A program made the position numbers and the translations under genes. The notes below the pieces were generated by a model. The model searched no databases. It was not told the DNA's origin and saw only the letters and a program-made list of their open reading frames with translations. This document shows, one piece after another, positions 35,567-44,975 of a stretch of 45,758 nucleotides of DNA; position 1 is the stretch's first letter, and every line of letters begins with the position of its first letter. Origin of the DNA: Candidatus Kuenenia stuttgartensis. GTDB lineage: Bacteria > Planctomycetota > Planctomycetia > Planctomycetales > Planctomycetaceae. The DNA lies in the NCBI GenBank assembly GCA_945861465.1, contig CAMAVB010000032.1:1-45758 (forward strand). Direction: 5' to 3'.

Positions 35567-36910
35567 CTATACCAGTTCCGGCATAGGCGTTGTTTTTTCC
35601 AGCAGGTACTGCGGTCGGCCGCCAAGGTCGTGAAGTTTTGTGGCGTCGGGATCAATGCCAAGGTGTCGGTACAGGGCCGCGAGAACTTCGCTGAAGTGGA
35701 CCGGGCGATCGGCGATTTCAGCGCCGAGACGATCGGTAGCTCCGATAACCTGCCCCGTGCGGAATCCGCCGCCTGCCAGTAAGCCGCCGCCCACCTGCGG
35801 CCAGTGATCTCGCCCGGCGTCCGGATTGATACGCGGCGTGCGACCGAATTCTCCCCACGCAATCACGGCGACATCTTTGTCCATGCCTCGCAGATGCAGA
35901 TCTTCGATCAGCGAGGAAAGCCCTTGATCAAATTGCGGCAGATGCGTATTCTTCATGCCGTTGAAATTGTCGCTGTGAAAATCCCAGCGTCCAAAGTTGA
36001 GTGTCACAACCCGGCAACCTGCTTCAACCAGGCGTCGCGCCATCAGGAAGTGTTCGAGATTACGTGGAGCTCCATCGCCGAAACGATTGGCGTCACCCTT
36101 GCCATAACGTTCGCGAACGGCTTCCGGTTCTTTCGAAATATCCAGGGCATCAACCAGCGCACTGCTTGTGAGGATGTTGAAGGCCTGTTGTGAGAGCGTG
36201 TCCAGTCCTTCCAGTGTGCCACTGCTGTCCATGTCTCTGCGAAGTCGGTCAACACTGGTCAGCAGTGCCTGCCGATCGTTCAATCGATCGCTGCTGATGC
36301 CTTGCAGTTTCATGTCCGCGCTGGCAGGTCCGGATGGGCGAAACGCCGCGTTGGCAATACCCAGAAATCCCGGCAGGCCTGGCGAACCGTACGGTGGATG
36401 CCCGCAATCCGGCGACAAACCCACAAACGGTGGCACGGCTCTATTCGTCGCACCGAGCATCCTTGAAGCGGCAGACCCCATCGACGGCCAGCCACCGGGG
36501 GGCTGATTGCGCTTCGATCGTCCAGTGTAGCAGATGAATGAATCATGATCGCCATCGGGCGACCCGTACATGCTTCGCAGCGGCACGCACTTGTCCATGA
36601 TGGCGGCCATGCGAGGCATGTGTTCGCAGATTTCGATCCCCGGAACGTTTGTCGGAATGGGCTGGAACTCGCCGCGAATCTCGGACGGTGCTTCCATTTT
36701 GAGGTCATACATGTCCTGATGCCCCGGAGCGCCGCACATGTAGATCATGATCACAGCCTTGTGTGACTTGCGGATGCCTGCGATCTGTTCGGCACGCAGG
36801 AGTTCCGGCAGCGTGAGACCGCCAAGCGTCAGGGCTCCCAGACGCAGCGTGTCGCGACGAGTGATTCCGTCACAGAGGGGACTTCGACCATGACCGAGAA
36901 TGGAGAGCAT
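35567..36910 (-). CDS. DUF1501 family Tat-exported protein
   Basis: This 447-residue protein is of the DUF1501 family, abundant in planctomycetes and distantly related to sulfatases/phosphatases. Start ATG 36910; a TTG lies two codons upstream. The twin-arginine signal is ITRRDTLRLGALTLGGLTLP. The body shows VIMIYMCGAPGHQDMYDLKM, ICEHMPRMAAIMDK, SPDGDHDSFICYTGR, VVTLNFGRWDFHSDNF and VIAWGEFGRTPRINPDAGRDHW, the family's signature order. DUF1501 genes usually follow a DUF1549/DUF1553 cytochrome-type partner in an operon; here it stands alone. Function is not established. Confidence 0.9.
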   Translation of the reverse strand: MLSILGHGRSPLCDGITRRDTLRLGALTLGGLTLPELLRAEQIAGIRKSHKAVIMIYMCGAPGHQDMYDLKMEAPSEIRGEFQPIPTNVPGIEICEHMPRMAAIMDKCVPLRSMYGSPDGDHDSFICYTGRSKRNQPPGGWPSMGSAASRMLGATNRAVPPFVGLSPDCGHPPYGSPGLPGFLGIANAAFRPSGPASADMKLQGISSDRLNDRQALLTSVDRLRRDMDSSGTLEGLDTLSQQAFNILTSSALVDALDISKEPEAVRERYGKGDANRFGDGAPRNLEHFLMARRLVEAGCRVVTLNFGRWDFHSDNFNGMKNTHLPQFDQGLSSLIEDLHLRGMDKDVAVIAWGEFGRTPRINPDAGRDHWPQVGGGLLAGGGFRTGQVIGATDRLGAEIADRPVHFSEVLAALYRHLGIDPDATKLHDLGGRPQYLLEKTTPMPELV

Positions 36911-37335
36911 CAGCAAATCTCGCTGGCAGGAAAAAAAGGGCGGGCAGAGCAGGTGGGGTTATTGCGATTCGTTGGAGCACAGGCTCAGCCTGCGTCACAT
37001 GAACCTCTTAATCTTAATCCTACTCTTAATCATAATCGACTGGGGAGAACCGATTAAGATCAAGATTAAGATGGATCAACTCAGTGACGTAGGACGACGC
37101 TGAAGACGAGGCAGCGTCAACGCAGGCAGACCATGTCTGCGAAGCGGTGTGCCTGCGCGTTGCTTGTCACACCCTACGAGGTGCCCATCGCCAATAATTG
37201 GTTAGCCGTGGGTAAGAACCCGCTGGCGGTTGTTGTCGCTCTGTCAGGCCCCTAGAATCGCCGCCAGTTGCTGAGTTCTGTGTTCAGCATAGATCGCCGA
37301 TTGCATCAGATCAGCACCCCATTGAAAGTTGTCCC
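36911..37335. other. Intergenic stretch with several inverted repeats
   Basis: No gene is supported. At 37007-37073 an AT-rich inverted repeat (CTTAATCTTAATCCTACTCT against CGATTAAGATCAAGATTAAG) could form a long hairpin. At about 37107-37160, AGCGTCAACGCAGGCAGACC pairs with GGTGTGCCTGCGCGTTGCT. Both look like dispersed repeats. They would also separate the divergent DUF1501 and exoribonuclease genes. Confidence 0.5.
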
Positions 37336-38310
37336 ATGGTACGAGTCTTCGTTAAAGAGCTCAAAGACGGCGATTCCGTCAACGAAATCTTCCTGCTGGC
37401 TGATAAGCAGCTTCGCGCCAATCGCAACGCCAATTTGTATCTCCTGGCGACTCTGCGGGACCGTACCGGTGTCGTCAGCGGTCTGATGTGGAATGTCGCG
37501 GAAGAGACGGTGCAGCATATTTCTTCCGGCGATTATGTGCGCGTGCGAGGCAAAGTGCAGCTGTATCAGGGTGGTCTGCAGATGATCATGACGCACATTG
37601 ATCAGGTGTCACAATCATCGTGCGCAGAGGAAGATTTTCAAGTGCAGCCTCAGGCAAACGCCGCACCACTGCTGGCGCGTTTGAAGGAACTGCTGACATC
37701 GCTCCGATGCCCACAGCTACTAACGCTGGCTCAATGCTTCCTTGAAGACGACGCGCTGGTCACTGGACTCTGCGCTGCCCCGGCCGGAGTGAAAGCCCAT
37801 CATGCTTATATGGGCGGATTGATCGAGCACGTTGTCAGTATGTCAGAGGTCGCCGATCGCATCTGTGTGCTCTATCCGGCGCTCAATCGCGATCTGCTGC
37901 TGCTGGGTGTACTGTTGCATGATCTGGGCAAGGTTCGCGAACTTTCCTGGGATCCCACCCTGGCCTATACAGACGAAGGTCAGCTGCTGGGCCACATCAA
38001 TATAGCGATCGAGATCCTGAACGAAAAACTCATTCTGGCTGAGTCACGACTCGGAAACCCGATCGACAAAGAAATCATTCTGCGCCTGAAACATATGATC
38101 CTGAGTCATCACGGGACGCGCGAATTCGGCAGTCCCACCATCCCGATGACTCCTGAAGCGATTGCCCTTCACCACATCGATAACCTCGACGCCAAACTGC
38201 ATGAGTTCACTCGAGCAATCGAAGATGACCTGAACGCCGATTCCGCCTGGACACCATTCAATCCACGCAGTGATCGTAAGCTGTTCAAGGGCTATGACCG
38301 CGTGAAGTAG
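37336..38310 (+). CDS. 3'-5' exoribonuclease of the YhaM family (OB-fold plus HD domain)
   Basis: This 324-residue protein has an N-terminal OB-fold ([58 protein letters not shown]; about 1-90), a linker, and an HD phosphohydrolase-type domain with [16 protein letters not shown] (about 154-170), [10 protein letters not shown] (His195-Asp196) and [17 protein letters not shown] (about 251-267). This is the YhaM/CBF1 order. The family trims single-stranded RNA or DNA from the 3' end with Mn2+. It stands alone. No clear ribosome-binding site precedes the ATG. Confidence 0.88.
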   Translation: MVRVFVKELKDGDSVNEIFLLADKQLRANRNANLYLLATLRDRTGVVSGLMWNVAEETVQHISSGDYVRVRGKVQLYQGGLQMIMTHIDQVSQSSCAEEDFQVQPQANAAPLLARLKELLTSLRCPQLLTLAQCFLEDDALVTGLCAAPAGVKAHHAYMGGLIEHVVSMSEVADRICVLYPALNRDLLLLGVLLHDLGKVRELSWDPTLAYTDEGQLLGHINIAIEILNEKLILAESRLGNPIDKEIILRLKHMILSHHGTREFGSPTIPMTPEAIALHHIDNLDAKLHEFTRAIEDDLNADSAWTPFNPRSDRKLFKGYDRVK

Positions 38311-38384
38311 CGGGTGTAACGCCAACAGACAGCGACTGGGACATCAGGCAATCGAGAGTTGCGATCGTTCGTTGACATGAATGC

Positions 38385-38441
38385 GAGTCGGCGGAGCGAC
38401 TCGCCTACGTAGCTCAGTCGCTCCGCCGACTGAGATTCCCC
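38385..38441. repeat. Palindromic repeat family B, full copy
   Basis: GAGTCGGCGGAGCGACT pairs with AGTCGCTCCGCCGACTGAG across CGCCTACGTAGCTC. It is the most complete of three copies (see 13721 and 13862) and lies between the exoribonuclease stop and the glucanase start. Possible hairpin terminator; no T-run. Confidence 0.7.
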
Positions 38442-38548
38442 GGCAACAGTGTGGCCATCCATCGAAGTGGACTTAAGGATTTACCTCCCGAACATCAAAC
38501 TGCAGTCCCAAAACGTATTCCTCGATTCAACCAATTCCAGGACATCCC

Positions 38549-39367
38549 ATGCAAAAATATCGACTGCTCATACTGCCTGCAATTCTGGTCATGCTTCTCT
38601 CCTGCGGGTTCGCCACTGCGCAGGACAAGGGCAAAGAATGGAAACTCGTCTGGAGCGACGAGTTCGATGGCCAAACGCTGGACTACAGCAAATGGGAAAT
38701 CGAAGTGAATGCCTTTGGTGGCGGTAATCATGAATTGCAGATTTATACTGATCGCCGGGAAAACGTCCGCGTGGACGACGGTCACCTGGTGATCGAGGCT
38801 CGCCGCGACAGTTACGAGATTGCCGGCACAGTCCGCGAGTACTCCTCCGGACGAATTCGCAGCAAGCATCGCGGCGACTGGACGTACGGAAAGTTTGAAA
38901 TCCGTGCCAAACTTCCGGAAGGGCAGGGTGTCTGGCCTGCGATCTGGATGCTGCCAACCGAAGAAAAATACGGCACATGGGCATCCAGCGGTGAAATCGA
39001 CATCATGGAGTTCAAAGGACAGGAACCCAACGTGGTCTGGGGCACGTTGCACCACGGAAAGCAATGGCCGGACAACAAGCACACGGGCGACACTTACAAA
39101 CTGGAATCAGGCAACTTCACCGACGACTTCCACACATTCGTGCTCGAATGGGAAGCAGGCGTCGTGCGCTGGTATGTCGATGGCAAGCTCTGGCAGACTC
39201 AGACCAAATGGGACTCAAACGGCGGAAAATTTCCTGCACCATTTGATCAGCAGTTCTACCTGATACTGAACCTTGCCATCGGCGGCGGCTTCGTCGGCAA
39301 CGTGGATGCCTCGACGAAGTTCCCGCGTGAGTTCCTGGTGGACTATGTTCGCGTTCACCAGAGATAG
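38549..39367 (+). CDS. Secreted glycoside hydrolase family 16 beta-glucanase
   Basis: This 272-residue GH16 enzyme hydrolyses beta-1,3 or mixed-linked glucans (laminarin-type) outside the cytoplasm. Signal peptide MQKYRLLILPAILVMLLSCG, with a cut near FATAQ; the Cys at 19 leaves a lipoprotein reading possible but no good lipobox is seen. The catalytic motif GEIDIMEF has nucleophile Glu149, Asp151 and acid/base Glu154. WSDEFDGQTLDYSKWEIEVN, YGKFEIRAKLPEGQGVWPAI and WEAGVVRWYVDGKLW are typical flanks. AGGA lies 6 nt before the ATG. In a marine-type planctomycete it would serve algal polysaccharide use; no carbohydrate operon is attached. Confidence 0.92.
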   Translation: MQKYRLLILPAILVMLLSCGFATAQDKGKEWKLVWSDEFDGQTLDYSKWEIEVNAFGGGNHELQIYTDRRENVRVDDGHLVIEARRDSYEIAGTVREYSSGRIRSKHRGDWTYGKFEIRAKLPEGQGVWPAIWMLPTEEKYGTWASSGEIDIMEFKGQEPNVVWGTLHHGKQWPDNKHTGDTYKLESGNFTDDFHTFVLEWEAGVVRWYVDGKLWQTQTKWDSNGGKFPAPFDQQFYLILNLAIGGGFVGNVDASTKFPREFLVDYVRVHQR

Positions 39368-39441
39368 CATCACGTAGTCAGCGGGATGGCGCTACCACCG
39401 GTACCGGTTTCGCACTCCCCCGAACGCCCACGCCAGGCTGC

Positions 39442-40044
39442 TCACATCGTCAGTTCAAGAAAGTCACGATATGCCCAGTCGTCGATCGTGGAACTCGTTG
39501 CGCCCAGGAATTTGCGTAATTCAAGCAGTCGGTACTGACGGCGAATCACCGAGTCCAGCCCGTAGAGGCGTATTGTAATCTCCGCTCGTTCCTGCTCATG
39601 CAGCGAGGAAGTCGGGTTTGGTGAGATGGCACCGTTGGTATAGTCGAACACAAAATAGCGAAGAAATCGATAGTCTGGTTCATCGGGAGCGATGAGCGCC
39701 TCTTCCCATTTCTCTTTCTTCTCTAGCTGACAGTATTCGCAGCAGTAGTACAGATTGCTCCATTTAAAATCGAGGTGCGCGAATTCATCCAGGCCCTTCG
39801 GACGGAAATGTTCGACCGGAACCTTTGATCGATCTTCAAGCGGGAACGCATCGCAAAATGAACAGTGCCCCTGTGTCATTTTATGCAGAATCGGAAGAGC
39901 CCATTGTCGAGCCGTCCTTCCATCAATAGTGTACCAGGCGAAACCACTTCGATTTTGCTCGCGCAGATTGAGCCATTGCCTCGTCCATTTTTCTGAGTTC
40001 TAAACAAACTGAGTCGGAGCAGGAGGTCGTTGCTGCTGCCTCAT
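39442..40044 (-). pseudogene. PtuB-like HNH endonuclease interrupted by an in-frame amber codon
   Basis: The intact frame would be 200 residues, starting at ATG 40044 (4-bp ATGA overlap with the ATPase stop). It reads MRQQQRPPAPTQFV, then TAG at 40000-40002 (codon 15), then NSEKWTRQWLNLREQNRSGF and onward without another stop. The M-R-x-R-P-P-x-P start and the Trp-rich segment after the stop resemble PtuB-type HNH proteins. The HNH core is intact: GHCSFC (Cys61, Cys64), PVEHFRPK (Glu78, His79), NLYYCCEYC (Asn97, Cys102, Cys105). The TAG is one base from CAG (Gln). A shortened protein from ATG 39879 would keep the HNH core but lose 55 residues. Whether it is a mutation, readthrough or a sequence error cannot be told. 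Confidence 0.75.
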
Positions 40045-41417
40045 GGTTCAGCCACCTCAGCCACCATCAGTCGATCCAGTTGTCGAAGTTCACGAGCCAT
40101 CATGTTGGAAAGAGACGCACTGCGGGCGGCGATCACTTCTGCTTTGCTGCGAAGATGGTCAACAGAGTTCCTGCCTTCGATGACATCCTTTCGAATCGAT
40201 CGAAATTCGGCAAGCAGGTGTTCTGTTTCCGGGTCGTACCATTCTTCAATTCCCAGGATGTCCGAAACAACGTCGAGATACGTATCGCCTGGGCTGCACG
40301 GTCTCGGTTTGTCAGCCACGACCTGTCCGTCGGCATTGGCTCGCAGAATATGAATCCACCCGTGATTTACGGATGAAATGACAAACGGAGAATGCGTCGC
40401 AATAAACATCTGCGAGTTTGGGAACAGGATCTGCGCGGCCGGGATCAGTTTTCGCTGCCATGCCGGATGGAGGTGGCTTTCAGGTTCATCGAGCAACAGC
40501 AGCAGTGGTATGTCGAGCGGATTCGGGTGCTCGGGAAACTTCGCGTCAAGCTTGGCGATGCACGACACCAACCAGCCGATGATGGAACGTAATCCGTCGG
40601 GAAGTTCCGCAATCCGCATCGAATCTTTGCCCCAGAAGACCTTGATGTGCAACTCGGGGCTGGGATGGACTTCGAACGCGAACCGTCGTCCCGTCACACT
40701 GGAAATCGCGTTTTCAAGGCGCGACGTGATTGCGACGCCTCGCCCTCCATCACCACCGCGAAGTCGGAGATTCTCCATTGCTGCCGCAAACTTGAGATTT
40801 GACATGCTCTGACAAAGCAAAGTGTCTTCCTTTGCAGACCGGTCAAAGAGCAAGTCCTCGCGTTCTGTGCCAAAACTCAAAGGTTGCATTGCCACAATCT
40901 GCGCATCCATTGCGCGAGACGTACCACGAAACGCAAGAGACAATGATGCTTTGGCTGATTGCATGTCAAAGGCATTGTTTCTGACCCCTCTGCTCTCTCT
41001 CTTTGCGTTGTGGTAAAGAATTCCTTGTTTCGACGCTAACAGTGCCATCCAGAATTCTTCGTGCCCCGCCTCTCCGGCGGGATAAAGGATCATTCCAGAC
41101 TCTGACAACCCTGTCGCCTCAAGCGATCCCCAAATACCGACCTCATCTGCGGCCGACATTTTCAAAAAAGCACAGGCAGAATCGGCAGCTCCACCCAGTC
41201 TGTTTAGCAGCTCTGTTGGATTGCCACATGCGGCAGAGATCAGCGACAGCAGGCGAGTCTTCCCTGTACCATTTTGTCCTGTCAACAGGTGAACTTCTCC
41301 CAACTGCCGCGGACTCGGGGCGGTGCAGTCTCCTTCAGTTGCAGGCACGACCGGGAACTCAATTTCGTGGTCAGCGAAAGGTGCAAATCCTCGAAAGGCG
41401 ACAGCCTGGATGCGCAT
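40041..41417 (-). CDS. PtuA-like AAA ATPase of a Septu-type defence system
   Basis: This 458-residue ABC-type/OLD-like ATPase pairs with the HNH gene. Start ATG 41417 is preferred (MRIQAVAFRGFAPF; GGAA about 9 nt upstream); ATG 41432 and TTG 41435 lie in frame. Walker A is LTGQNGTGKT (about 45-54), the signature-like LPDGLRSIIGWL is at about 273-284, Walker B LLLLLDEPESHLHP (Asp310, Glu311), and the H-loop ATHSPFVIS (His342). The tail is helical. In Septu, PtuA and PtuB together block phage by nuclease action. Similar ATPase-HNH pairs also serve in Ec78-type retrons, but no reverse transcriptase is nearby. Confidence 0.8.
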   Translation of the reverse strand: MRIQAVAFRGFAPFADHEIEFPVVPATEGDCTAPSPRQLGEVHLLTGQNGTGKTRLLSLISAACGNPTELLNRLGGAADSACAFLKMSAADEVGIWGSLEATGLSESGMILYPAGEAGHEEFWMALLASKQGILYHNAKRESRGVRNNAFDMQSAKASLSLAFRGTSRAMDAQIVAMQPLSFGTEREDLLFDRSAKEDTLLCQSMSNLKFAAAMENLRLRGGDGGRGVAITSRLENAISSVTGRRFAFEVHPSPELHIKVFWGKDSMRIAELPDGLRSIIGWLVSCIAKLDAKFPEHPNPLDIPLLLLLDEPESHLHPAWQRKLIPAAQILFPNSQMFIATHSPFVISSVNHGWIHILRANADGQVVADKPRPCSPGDTYLDVVSDILGIEEWYDPETEHLLAEFRSIRKDVIEGRNSVDHLRSKAEVIAARSASLSNMMARELRQLDRLMVAEVAEP

Positions 41418-41570
41418 GATGATGTGTTCCATCAAGTAGGGATTGGGCGCGATGATAAGAGTTTAAGCTGGAACCACGTCCGTTGCCATCGAAACAAATG
41501 TGCAGCGATCAATGTCGGCGTTGACAGGCACTGGCGCTGGTTGAGTTAAACCGAATGATCGCGAATCTCA

Positions 41571-41776
41571 CCTCGTTCCGGGGCTCCAGCCCTGGAACGC
41601 ACTGCCCCCGAGGCTCCTGCCTCGCCGGTCCAAAACACTGGTTGACCCCACAAACTACCCGCCGCCGCTCTGCGTCGATATCGCAAAATCTCTGTCGAGG
41701 TCGAGCCCTTGAGACAGCGGATAGGAGGCAGGAGCCTCCGGGCAGTGCGTTCCGAGGCAGGAGCCTCGGAACGAGG
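41571..41776. repeat. Large inverted-repeat element with ~53-bp arms
   Basis: The left arm (41571-41623, starting CCTCGTTCCGGGGCTCC) pairs imperfectly with the right arm (41725-41776, ending CGGAACGAGG). Each arm repeats the word AGGCTCCTGCCTC or its complement. It starts 7 nt past the putA stop and lies upstream of the Septu-type gene, so it may terminate putA transcription. The ~100-nt centre has no gene. 41418-41570 holds nothing else recognised. Confidence 0.7.
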
Positions 41777-41783
41777 AGGTAAC

Positions 41784-44700
41784 CTACTTTTTGTCATCCA
41801 CCTTTGGGGCAAATCCTCGGCGCATCGTGTTTTCCGAAACGTTGACGGGGACCAGAAACTGCAGCAGATAATCCGGGCCACCCGCTTTGCTGCCGATGCC
41901 TGACATGCGGTAGCCGCCGAACGGGTGACGCTGCACAAGAGCGCCGGTGATTTCGCGGTTCAGATACAGGTTGCCCACTTCGAATTCATTGCGGGCGCGC
42001 CGCAATGCCGCCGGGCTACGGCTATAGATGCCCCCGGTCAGCGCGTATTTTGTTCCATTCGCGATCTGAAATGCGTCATCAAGGGTCTTCGCTCTGATGA
42101 CTGCCAGCACCGGGCCAAATATCTCGTTCTGAGCGAGCGGTGACGTTGGATCAACGTCAATGAAAATATGAGGCCCGACGAACGTGCCCTGTTTCGCGAC
42201 TGCACCCGCATCCATGGCCAGTTTTAGCACGCCACCGTGTTCCGGATCGACCTTTCTGATTGTCTCCAGAATGCGGTCGCGGGCATCTTCATCAATCACC
42301 GGCCCGACTTTCGTTGCCGGATCTTCAGCGACGCCAATTGTCAGACTCTTTGTCGCATCGACAAGGCGCTCCACGAATTGATTATACGCGGCATCCAGCA
42401 CGATCACTCGTGAACACGCGGAACACTTTTGTCCGGCATAGCTAAAGGCACTCTTGATGACACCCACGACCGCTTCATCGAGATCCGCATCGTCGTCCAC
42501 GATAATCGAATTCTTGCCGCCCATCTCTGCGATGACTCGCCGCACGTTTTGTTGACGCTTGTCGGTATCCGCTGCCGCACGATTGATTTCCAGCCCGACA
42601 TTCTGAGAACCCGTGAAAACGACCAGATCAACGTCGGGATGACTCACCAGCGTCGGACCAATGTCTTCGCCGATGCCCGGCAGAAAATTGACAACGCCGT
42701 CAGGTACACTGGCGTTGCGGATGATTTCCATCAGCTTCGCTGCGACGACGGACGATTGTTCGGCAGGTTTCATGATGACTGTGTTGCCGGTGACCATGGC
42801 AGCAACCGTCATGCCAGCCAGAATTGCCATTGGAAAATTCCACGGTGCGATCGCGACGCAGACTCCGCGCGAACGATAGACATAGCTGTTTTCTTCACCC
42901 AGAAAATCGCACTGCTGCGGTATCGCGAGGCGTTTCATTTCGTGCGCGTAGTACATGCAGAAGTCGATCGTTTCCGCGACGTCGGCGTCCGCTTCTGCCC
43001 AGGGCTTGCCGGTTTCGAAGAGCACCCACGCCGCAAGTTCAAACCGCCGCTCACGCATTTCAGCGGCCATCAATTCGAGATACTCTGCCCGGGTTTCGAC
43101 CGGCGTGGCGGCCCACATCGGATATGCGCGCCGGGCTGCATCGATCGCGTCAGTTGCCTGATCGACTGTGGCCGACGCCACACGCCCGATGATTTCAGAC
43201 GTCTTCGACGGATTGCGTGACACGAGTGTTGCTCGGCTGTCGCACGACTTGCCGTCGATAATCAGCCGATACTCACTCCCGAATTCTTCTCGCACAAAAG
43301 CCAGCGCTTCCGTCATCGCCGTGCGGTTTGCTTCCTGGCTGAAATCCGTCAGTGGTTCGTTCGAAAAACCGGCCTTCGGTGCATCGTGGACTGGAGGTTC
43401 TGTGGCGGCGTGGCTGGATGGCTTCATAAGAAGTTTCTCAACGGCGATGTGTTCGGTAAAGCTTTGGCGAAGGAAAGAGTCGTTGGACGTGTTTTCCAGA
43501 AGACGACGCACAAGGTACGCCATGCCGGGAATCAATTCGCCAAACGGCGTATAAATGCGGACGCGGTGACCACGTTCCAGAAACAGCTGGGCCTGTTCAT
43601 CCCCCATGCCGTAGAGCATCTGGATCTCCATCGCGCGTTCAGGAACCTGCAGCTCTTCAGCCAGAGCAATTCCGTGCGCCAGGCTGCGCAGGTTGTGACT
43701 CGCCAGGGCGGGTCGCAGCCAGGCGTAGTTTTCCATCAGGATCCGCGTCAGGCGTTCGTAACAGTCATCTGACTGCCATTTGCGACGATACACAGGAACG
43801 GGCCAGCCACGGTATTCGGCGACGATGTTTTCGTAGTCCCAATACGCCCCCTTGACCAGCCGAATCCAGATTGGGGTGCCGCGTTTTTTGGCCCAGTCAA
43901 GCATTCGATTGAGATCCGCTTCTGCGGATTGAAGATAAGACTGAACCACGATCCCGCAATCGGCATAATCGCGGAATTCATCTTCCATCATGACGCGCCG
44001 AAAAATCTCAAACGTGAGTTCCCGAAAGTCGTTCTGCTCCATGTCGATATGCACATAAGCATGATGCTCACGAGCCGCACGCAACACCGGACGCAGTCGC
44101 GCGGAGACACGGCGAGTTGTTCCTTCCGCATCGATCGGGGAAAACTGACTGTCGAGAGCCGAGAGTTTGATACTCACGTTGACGCGGGGAATACGTCGCT
44201 CATGGTCGGAATCCAGTAACAGGTCATCCGGAAATTCATCGACCTGCTGCGACATCCCATTGATCAAATCGATGTACGATTGCTGATATCGATCGGCTTC
44301 ACTGTCGCTGATGATCGCTTCGCCGAGCAGGTCGAGTGTAAACGCGAACCGATTGCGACGCAGCTTGCGGACAGACGACAGGACTTCATCGACATTGCTG
44401 CCCGCAATGAATCGCCGAGCCATTCGCGCTGCATTCGTGCGGGCATTATATGCGAGCGCGCGGCTGAGGATCGTATTGTTGACGGACAGATCGAGGCCGA
44501 CGCGAGCTGCCCAGGGAAGTTTGTCACGGACATCTTCGAAGTACTCATCCAGATGCCGCGCGATGGCATGGTGATCTTTGAGCATTGGCAGAACATCGAC
44601 AAAGCGGAACATCTGCACCTTGACGGCTTCGTCGCCCATGGCCCAGGACATGAGCCGATCTTCCCACCACCGACCGTGAAAGATTGATGGCGACCGATGC

Positions 44701-44975
44701 TGAACGCGACCGAACAGATCACGACCAATCTCCAGAGTTCGCTGTTCAATCCTGTCGTCGTTCACACCATCAGACTGACGCGGAGCAGCCTTTGCCGGTT
44801 TGTCGGCACTTGCGGTTTTTTTTGCGGATGCGGGCGAGTTTCCAACCGCACGTTCGGTTTCCGACGCTGATTGGTTCGTCGTCTCCGACTTCGCCGAGAC
44901 CGCTGGTTTAGCTGCAGGCGCTGATTTCGGGGCGGCCTTCGGTTTCGCTGCTGATTTTGCTGCCTTTTTGGCCAT
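41784..44975 (-). CDS. putA: Bifunctional proline dehydrogenase / L-glutamate-gamma-semialdehyde dehydrogenase PutA
   Basis: PutA oxidises proline to glutamate through two linked active sites. In the 1063-residue form (ATG 44975, GAGA about 5 nt upstream), residues about 1-75 are an Ala/Lys/Pro-rich tail (MAKKAAKSAAKPKAAPKSAP). No ribbon-helix-helix DNA-binding domain is present, so it is not a self-repressor like the E. coli protein. The FAD-binding proline dehydrogenase barrel follows, with RVNVSIKLSALDSQFSP, VHIDMEQNDFRELTFEIF, RLVKGAYWDYE and RIYTPFGELIPGM. The aldehyde dehydrogenase part has AIAPWNFPMAILAGM, FTGSQNVGLEINRAA, EMGGKNSIIVDDDADLDEAV and AGQKCSACSRVIV, with the catalytic Cys near 850. 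PFGGYRMSGIGSKAGGPDYL closes it. It stands alone. Confidence 0.95.
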   Translation of the reverse strand: MAKKAAKSAAKPKAAPKSAPAAKPAVSAKSETTNQSASETERAVGNSPASAKKTASADKPAKAAPRQSDGVNDDRIEQRTLEIGRDLFGRVQHRSPSIFHGRWWEDRLMSWAMGDEAVKVQMFRFVDVLPMLKDHHAIARHLDEYFEDVRDKLPWAARVGLDLSVNNTILSRALAYNARTNAARMARRFIAGSNVDEVLSSVRKLRRNRFAFTLDLLGEAIISDSEADRYQQSYIDLINGMSQQVDEFPDDLLLDSDHERRIPRVNVSIKLSALDSQFSPIDAEGTTRRVSARLRPVLRAAREHHAYVHIDMEQNDFRELTFEIFRRVMMEDEFRDYADCGIVVQSYLQSAEADLNRMLDWAKKRGTPIWIRLVKGAYWDYENIVAEYRGWPVPVYRRKWQSDDCYERLTRILMENYAWLRPALASHNLRSLAHGIALAEELQVPERAMEIQMLYGMGDEQAQLFLERGHRVRIYTPFGELIPGMAYLVRRLLENTSNDSFLRQSFTEHIAVEKLLMKPSSHAATEPPVHDAPKAGFSNEPLTDFSQEANRTAMTEALAFVREEFGSEYRLIIDGKSCDSRATLVSRNPSKTSEIIGRVASATVDQATDAIDAARRAYPMWAATPVETRAEYLELMAAEMRERRFELAAWVLFETGKPWAEADADVAETIDFCMYYAHEMKRLAIPQQCDFLGEENSYVYRSRGVCVAIAPWNFPMAILAGMTVAAMVTGNTVIMKPAEQSSVVAAKLMEIIRNASVPDGVVNFLPGIGEDIGPTLVSHPDVDLVVFTGSQNVGLEINRAAADTDKRQQNVRRVIAEMGGKNSIIVDDDADLDEAVVGVIKSAFSYAGQKCSACSRVIVLDAAYNQFVERLVDATKSLTIGVAEDPATKVGPVIDEDARDRILETIRKVDPEHGGVLKLAMDAGAVAKQGTFVGPHIFIDVDPTSPLAQNEIFGPVLAVIRAKTLDDAFQIANGTKYALTGGIYSRSPAALRRARNEFEVGNLYLNREITGALVQRHPFGGYRMSGIGSKAGGPDYLLQFLVPVNVSENTMRRGFAPKVDDKK

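Noticed and set aside
39442-41417. Retron-type defence (Ec78-like ATPase and HNH effector)
   Set aside because: No reverse transcriptase or msr-msd-like region is visible within the neighbouring sequence.
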